From Sphagnum magellanicum (taxonomy: Eukaryota > Streptophyta > Sphagnopsida > Sphagnales > Sphagnaceae), in assembly GCA_021904315.1 (NCBI GenBank), contig CM038914.1, positions 5,332,001-5,396,000 on the forward strand: DNA of 64,000 bases, written 5' to 3'. This document shows, piece after piece, positions 57,142-64,000 of this stretch (position 1 is its first letter; each line of letters opens with the position of its first letter). The translations under genes were made by a program, and so were the position numbers. Below the pieces are notes generated by a model, which worked only from the letters and a program-made list of their open reading frames with translations, did no database searches and was not told the origin of the DNA.

Positions 57142-59430
57142 AAGGATATGGCCAGATAATGGAGTACAAATTCTTTTGCTTTTCAGAAGGAGAGCAATAT
57201 AAGTTGTGGTTGACATTTGAGTGCTTTTGCCATGGCCTATCACAACCTCCTGGTACCTTGCTCTTTGGATGAGACCATGGTAATGCCCATGAGCCTTTGT
57301 TTCAAGTGTAAACCTGAACTGGACCAAACAAAAGACCATAGGAAACCTCATAGTGATGTTGTGGGGGGAAAGCCACCACAGGTTCCTTTCAACTTTGCCT
57401 TCCGGGAAAAAAATGCTTTTTATAGTATGTGAAGCATTGGCCCGATTTTTTAACACTGGGGGGAGCCGGTCTTAAAAGTGTGATTTCCCTCCTGCCTCGT
57501 GGGAGGGAGTTTCAGTAAATTGTCAGGTATTTGCAAAACCCTCAGGCATTTCACAAAATCACTGGGCATTTGGCAGGTTGTCATCTGTTGAGTGTCTTTA
57601 CGCCAGGCAATGCCCCCCTTCCCACTCTGAGGGAGTTACCCTACTAACTTGATTGGCTCTTAACTTTGGGTTGCCATGAGCTGCAGCTAATTCCATTACG
57701 CACCTCTTTGAGGTAGGCCTGAAAAACTTCCCTAAAGCCCAAGACAACATTATCCACTTCAGCCATATAGGACTTCATCCGCTGCCATCTGCTTGGGCTG
57801 TGGCCTCAAACCACTCTAATGTAATTGAAAGTGAGAGAGTCCTTAGCATTATGAAGAAGAAATGATTTTAGATTTCAGTAGGCCAATGCCCAACCACTTA
57901 AGTGTAAACCACTTTTAGGAATCAAGAAGAACTTAGTGGCTTCTGTTTCTACTTTGTTGGCGGCCACACCATACTAGGCCCAGATTCATGTGTCTTGTGT
58001 GAGGCCACAATATTGCATCTAAAGCACTCGCTTTCTTTTTCCTTTGTTATTTGACAACCAATGGACCATGCAGAATAATTCAAGGGCTCTTTTTTGAGTT
58101 GTGAGACTTTTTCCACTCTATAGACTGTCCTGTTGGCTTTTTTCTCTTTCCAGAATTTCCTCATATTTCAAAGTTTTATTTGTCCTTTAACAACATCATC
58201 ATCACATGTACTGCAACCTGTTACAAACAAGAGAACAGCGCTCTTAAAACTACAGAAAAATCAGAAAAAATGATTATAGTGGTGGAGAGGGGATAGACAG
58301 CTGGACTAAAAGGACACTCAAAAGATAAAGAAAAAAGCCGGAACTTAACTTAACCCTTAACATTTGACCAAAACAGTCTCAATACAAAAGTTGGATCAGC
58401 CCTCACAAATGTGCTAAAAAGTCATGAAATTTTCTGGAATTTTAAAAATTCAATTTTGCAGAGTTGTAAAGGCCTTCAAGCTGAATCCTTTGGGTTTTAA
58501 AAAAAAGGATTCGGTTCAGATACAGAAGATCCTGAGGGTTTGATCCAATGCCATGCCTATCACCAAAACAATGCTACTGTGAAGAATTCATCCAAATCCA
58601 TGATGAGCATAGTAGGAGATTGCAGTGCAGAGGCTGAGTCGTCGTGTTGCCATTGCAAGAGTTCAAAAGTCTAATGTTGATAACATTGAATGACTCAAGC
58701 TTAATTTTTGTGCATCGCTTTGTATTGAACATGATGTTCTTCTTCAACCTTCAGACCTCCTATGTAGAAAGATTGTTTATTTAATTCATTAGTTGTTTCT
58801 TGAGTTGACAATCATTAGAGAGTTGTTATACATGTAAACCCAATACATGTAAAACCCAAACTTTGTGGAGTATATCACAAAAACAGTGGTTTGAGTTTAT
58901 TGTATTTTTGGGTTACACTGGAAGACAGATTTAACTTCCTTCTTATCTATTCTCTTTCTTTGTTTTCACTTTGTCTTGCATATTTTGCTCCTTTTTTTTA
59001 ACTTCAAATCTCTATTCATATACTTAATTGCATGTAGCTAAGGGCTCAATTATGTTTCTGAATTGTGTTTAATGTCATTGAAAAAATCCAAAATGGGTAG
59101 ATGCGAAATATCCCTAATTAGCATTACCCAAGTGTCAACACAGTGCAGTCAGTTCTGCATAGGATTGACTAATGTTCTACAAAACATGAAAGCAACATAA
59201 TAGAAGATCCTGAAATGGCAAGAAATAAGATGGTGGTGGGTAGTAAGTTCCTGCTTCCCGCAAGTCATGTTGGTGGTCTCGTAAGTTCTTGCTTCCTTCA
59301 AGTTATGTTGGTGGTGAGTACTAAGTTCTTTACTTGAGGGTGACGGGTACCAAGTTCTTGCTTGAACCGTGAAGTCATGAGTTTGAACCCAACAGAAAAC
59401 ATTGGAACATACAATTTTTTGGGTCCTTAA
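57142..59430. other. Intergenic with a local triplication
   Basis: No gene is supported. Near 59245-59335 a unit (AGTTC.TGCTTCC..CAAGT.ATGTTGGTGGT) occurs about three times. A B-box-like AGTTTGAACCCAA near 59380 may mark an eroded SINE. Confidence 0.4.
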
Positions 59431-61235
59431 CACTAGAAAAACATTTAAAATAATGACTTATTCTATGACTAGGTTTTTAGTCATAAAGGACACATATGAC
59501 TAGAGGTTTCAACGTCAAATTGGACAAGTCGTAAAGGACACGACGTGGTACAAACTATCCACTAATCATTAGGGACATTGGTAGAGTCATTTATGCCATA
59601 TAGGATACACATGGGCATATTCACAATCAGGGTACCACTTTTTGACCACATGACTCAAGGACTTTGTTTTTGGTATCTTCCAAATTTAAATTCTAAATGG
59701 AATAAATTTAATTGAGAGTTATTGGATAATTCAAATTATGATAATTTTTATGGTGGTGGTGATTTTTCACATGCGTATGTAATTATGCATAAATATTTTG
59801 GTAAAAACCAAAAAATGCATAAAATAAGTAGATAAGGTTTTATATACAACTTAACATGTTTTCTTGCATGAAAATTTCCTGCACATTTTGCCAACACTTT
59901 CTAAACCTAGTGAATATAAAAAATCAAGATGAATTCACAATAAAATGACCACTTCACATCGTAATCAATGCTTAATATTTCATATTTTATGTGACAATTT
60001 AAGCTGTTGTTGAAATTTTTAGATTAATCTATATAATAACATTCACATTATACCATGGGAACGGGTGAATAAATTTTAAATTAATCTAATAAATGAAAGA
60101 CACCCAAAAGCACTTTTAAAACACTTGTAACCATTCCTTTTACTATAGAAAAGACATGGTAATGGCCTTGAAAATATTTTTAAATGACATATTTTGGGCA
60201 AAGTTTGAATGTAAACCTTAAAATGATAGTATAAAGAAAATTTTAATGATTTTTGATGATACACTAACCATTAAACTTTAACTATTACAATGTATTTATA
60301 CACATGTTGCATACTAAATGAATAAAATATAACTATGAAAATACATGTTTTATGTCCACAATGACAACAATATGATTACTTATTCATGGCGTTAAATTTT
60401 GAATGATTATAATATGACCATGTAAATATTGATGTGTCATATCATGATTGAATAAGAAATGACTCATAATATATTTCTAAATCACACATGGTTGCTAAGT
60501 ATTGGTGCACTTGGTTTCAAGTGATCTGTCCATTTGTCTTTGCCATGTTTAACCACGTGGAAAAAGTTGATTTGCACGTGGAAGCTTGGAAAATCAATGT
60601 GGTAGTCATTTATTAGTGATTGGATTATTTTGCTCTTGTAATGGAGGATTGGTTAACTAGTCATTTAGAACCTTGGCAATGTCCCATGTCAACCCCATAG
60701 AAATCATTGTCTAGTTATTTCCTACCTTTCTTAGTAAAATAAAAGTTATTGTATACTTTTAATTCAACTTCAAAATGACTTCAATTGCAAACTTAATCTA
60801 TGTGAAATGTCATATACAAATCATACATTGACAATTTGAAATAACTAACTAACAGTCTATTTAGTTACAACTTAGAATTTCATTTCATGTATGACAATGC
60901 CATGGAAGTATTCAAACCACAACAGATCAAATGGATTGTTTAGCAATTGATACAACCCCAAACATATGTTTTGAAATATTAATGAATAAAGGAAAATCAT
61001 GCATTCAACATGAGTAATAACAAAATGAGTTGCCAAGTTCAACAAAAAATAAGCTCAAATCTTATGTTTGATTGTATAACATGATTAATCAAACATTGTC
61101 ATGCATGTACAACTTTGACATACTTCTAATTCCACAATGTGGAAGTTCCCACCACATCTTGCATTAAGGTGAAAACACATTGGGGTGTCACAATTTTGGC
61201 AAATTAGAATCCCTTTTCAAAGTCCTTTTCTAGTG
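59431..61235. mobile_element. Short non-autonomous CACTA element, TAA duplication
   Basis: The left end is CACTAGAAAAACATTTAAAA and the right end in reverse is CACTAGAAAAGGACTTTGAA, giving ten identical terminal bases. The target triplet TAA is present at 59428-59430 and 61236-61238. The left side is rich in GACTAG/TAGTCAT/AGTCGTAAAGGACAC motifs and the right side has ACTAGTCATTTAG and TCTAGTTATT, as expected for subterminal repeats. No coding region was found in the 1.8 kb interior, so it would need a helper. Confidence 0.72.
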
Positions 61236-61238
61236 TAA

Positions 61239-63068
61239 TTGAAACTAGTTTAAAATATGAATATTTAGATGATATTGAAAGTAACATTTTTTTCCATTTC
61301 CAATTTCAACTCATGATGTTATAAAACATAAAAAATATCATAAAAGATTTTTTTTAAATAATTTTTTTTAAATGATTAAAAGGGCTTTTAAAATAATTAT
61401 AGCTTTTGGGATTTTAAAAAGTCCATAACATAATAAATTAAAATCATGTTCCATTCATTTAACGGATCTTTAATTTTTTAAACATGATTCATCCAATATC
61501 CCAAAGTTTCAAACACATAAAATTAACACATTGTAAGATAAAAGTCCATATCCATGAGTTTTGCAGGTCTGACAAAAAGTGTGGGCAAAATTCAAAAGTT
61601 CATTACTTATTGGCTATCCACAATTTTTGATTTGATTTTTTCATTCTTGGAAAGTTGATTATGATAGTTTTAAATAAGTGAGTCCCTTTTTCTATTATTT
61701 CAATGAATTTTATTTTATTTATTTTTTTGTATCTAGGGAATACATGAAAAACTACCATTGTGACATCCATATAAGGTCACCGTAGTGTGCAAACACACCC
61801 ATTACAACATGGTCATTAGGTTCATGAAGGTGCATAAATAGCACCTTTGAAGAAAAAATTTGGGATAATGTGGCCATGGGACATGTCACATCCCTAAAAA
61901 CCACTTATTTTGTTCGATGCCACTTTTTGCCTTGGGTTTTTTGGATTGAAGAACATTGTAGATTGTCCTATAGCAAACCACAGCCCACACTAAACACAAC
62001 AGCAACCATTTTACACCAATTTCAACCAACAATATTTTTACCAATAAATGCAATTGGTGTGTGAAATCAAATTAAAGATATGAAACCAAGATCAAAAGGA
62101 AGTGTTTGCTTGTTGTGCATTTCCCTTTTTCTTGGTACCCTCTATGGGTGTAATCACCATTCCCCTCAATTATCACTAGGAAAAAAACCAAGGTTTTCAA
62201 CTATGTTTCAATTACATTTTGAACTTGAAAACATCACTTCCAATTGTAAAATGTTTTTTTCAACTCAAAATGATGTTTTCAATTGCCTACCAAAATAGTT
62301 GACAATGTTGAGTCGAGCCCACAACATAGTCGAAGCCTACTTACACATGTCAATTTTTCAACCAACATCAAGGTGACAAAATTTTAGTTGAAAGTGATGA
62401 ACCATTTTAGTTGACGGAACATTTTTGACTTCTAGATGAAGCTCATCCACCTTCATCTAGATTTCAAAATTGAACTTTCAACTATTTTCCAACTTCAAGA
62501 ATTGGCATCTAGGGTAACCTCCCATTGGATGAAGTTCATCCATTAATAAAAATTCAAAAGTCCATTACTTATTGGCTATCCATCATGTTGATTTGATTTT
62601 TTCATTCTTGGAAGGTTGATTATGATAGTTTTAAATAAGTGAGTCCCTTTTTCTATTATTTCAAGGAATTTTTTTTTGTTTATTTTCTTGTATCTAGGGA
62701 ATACAATAAAAATTGCCATTGTGACACCCATATAAGGTCACTGTAATGTGTAAACACCTTGAACTATAACTTGCCTAGGCCCTTTCTTGTGATAAGCCAT
62801 TCACCTTCATTTGAATAGAATTTGATATAATTCAACTTGCTTCTTCTTCCATGTAGTTGATCTGTAACATGATGTTGGTGGTGGCACTAGAAACAAAAAC
62901 ACAATAAGTGGCAAACCTAATACCTAGCAAGTCTTACTAGAATTTCAACAAATCACTGTAATGTAAACTTCATCATAAATTTAGTCATAAAATTCAAAAA
63001 TGGACATCTAAAGGACTGCAAAATTCACCTGAAATTAAAAATTAATATTATAACTCAATGGCTTACCT
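61239..63068. other. Intergenic with a 205-bp direct repeat
   Basis: 61591-61796 and 62552-62758 are near-identical direct repeats (TATTGGCTATCCA..., AAATAAGTGAGTCCCTTTTT, TAAGGTCAC) separated by about 755 bases. The segment between them has no recognisable protein and no LTR-type TG/CA ends were evident. Confidence 0.5.
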
Positions 63069-64000
63069 TATGCCATCCTCTGCATGTTTGGGTAGTTTAT
63101 ACACAAGATCATTTCCTTGGACTCTGTGATTTGTTGGAACCATTGAAAACTTGATTACCCGAACATGGCACTCATGAATGTAGGTAGTTTGAGAATCCTT
63201 CGATAAAACATAAGTAAACTTTGATCAACCCCACTTTTGGTAATACTTCCCAACCAATGCCATGTCACCAACATTGAATTGTTGCTGCCATCGACACTTG
63301 AATGATGTGGTGAAAGTGAAAAAAGGTTTTTGTGCACATCAAGATGTAGAAATCAACCCTTTCATCATTCCCTTCCTCTGAATTCATCGCAAAAATGTCA
63401 CCCAAAAAAATGCAAGAAGTTAAAATTTCACCATCAACTGCATAATCATCTTAGTCATCTTCCTAAAAGGCAATTTCCATGGCGCTATGTGCATACGCTA
63501 CATTGGTAAGAATTAATACTTCAACTTCCCAACATTGTGTCCATGGTAGATTCTTACAAGCTGAAAAGTTAAAATCCACACAAAAATAGCAAAAACAAGC
63601 TAAGTTTTTTTTTAAAAGCTTATTCACATCCATGGCACCAACAAAATTCATAGAATGAACATTCTTTGTCCCCTTTATGGTGGTACATGTGAAATCAATC
63701 ACCCTATCCACATTAATTGGTTGTATGTACCAGAAAATGTGGCTAATTGGTCTATGCTCCCCTAAATATGAAGTTTCTAGTTGATGACTTAGACATTCAT
63801 GAAGCAATATCACCACTTGTTCTACATTTTGAAGTTGAAAACTAGTTGTATTAAGTTGAACTTGTCAAATAAACCTTTTCAAAACCACACCAGCCCCATC
63901 ATGAGGACCTTTTCCATGTCCAAATCCAAAGAAACTCCAAGTGCAAATACACCCACTTGTCAAATGAGGGTAGCAACTGACAAAATAAAGTGGAATCTTG
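63069..64000 (-). pseudogene. Broken coding region with GHGKGPHDGAG motif, probably transposon-derived
   Basis: A minus-strand coding region enters from beyond the window and runs to a GT donor near 63069. It shows FFGFGHGKGPHDGAG (near 63920-63965), LKRFI, NVEQVV, a DFTCTTIKGTK block, a cysteine cluster (LACFCYFCVD...FSACKNL), later VDFYILMCTKTFF, a YYQKWG block, and HVRVIKFSMVPTNHRV near the end. The blocks follow one another, but at least four in-frame stops and one frameshift (near 63270) are present. The HGKGxxDGxG motif with a following cysteine cluster is one I associate with repetitive, transposon-linked proteins; I cannot name the family with confidence. Confidence 0.5.

Noticed and set aside
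59330..59400. SINE-like B-box near AGTTTGAACCCAA
   Set aside because: Only a B-box-like stretch is visible, without an A-box or tail at proper spacing.
1..64000. CRISPR array, bacterial operons, rRNA or functional tRNA genes
   Set aside because: None was seen; the direct repeats present are transposon ends, LTRs or minisatellites of a plant genome.

Overview
The window is nuclear DNA from a land plant. Three plant genes with introns or plant-type domain architecture can be modelled: a GH3 acyl-amido synthetase, a beta-carbonic anhydrase and a MYND/PDCD2 protein. A chromodomain Ty3/gypsy element with an initiator-tRNA-Met primer site, CACTA and hAT DNA transposons, a LINE relic and several MITEs fill much of the rest. 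The low gene density and the many degraded repeats suggest a medium or large genome. I cannot name the species; a non-flowering lineage is possible but is only a guess.

Layout. 1-6.9 kb is AT-rich intergenic DNA with one clear MITE (4687-5056). 6.9-8.2 kb holds an intronless PDCD2-type gene on the minus strand, with a second MITE family just upstream (8708-9112). 11.46-25.66 kb is a three-level transposon nest. An hAT transposase relic was split by a 13.5 kb CACTA element (11533-25028, 3-bp target duplication ATG). That CACTA then received two chromovirus insertions: an older one now reduced to a solo LTR (13695-14712, duplication TTGGC), and a young full-length one (15652-22640, duplication GACTG) whose two 836-bp LTRs differ at one base by my reading. 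The CACTA carries a broken TNP2-type gene reading left and a second, unrecognised gene reading right; one LTR insertion sits in each.

28.1-31.6 kb is a complete five-exon GH3 gene with a MITE in intron 1. 34.4-36.7 kb is a decayed LINE. 42.3-45.5 kb is a complete eight-exon beta-carbonic anhydrase of 249 residues with an unusual histidine-rich stretch. 49.6-52.6 kb is a second hAT relic. 52.8-57.2 kb is rich in repeats (degenerate tandem array, tRNA-like SINE, foldback element, minisatellite). 59431-61235 is a short non-autonomous CACTA with a TAA target duplication. The right edge (63.07-64 kb) holds a broken coding region with a His-Gly-Lys-Gly motif that looks transposon-derived.

The host genes act independently: phytohormone conjugation (GH3), CO2/bicarbonate interconversion (carbonic anhydrase) and probable 40S ribosome assembly (PDCD2). 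The transposons are related by insertion order, which can be read from target-site duplications: hAT first, then CACTA, then the solo-LTR parent, with the full-length chromovirus probably last. All exon borders were placed by eye from GT/AG sites, reading-frame continuity and protein-family knowledge; no search was run.
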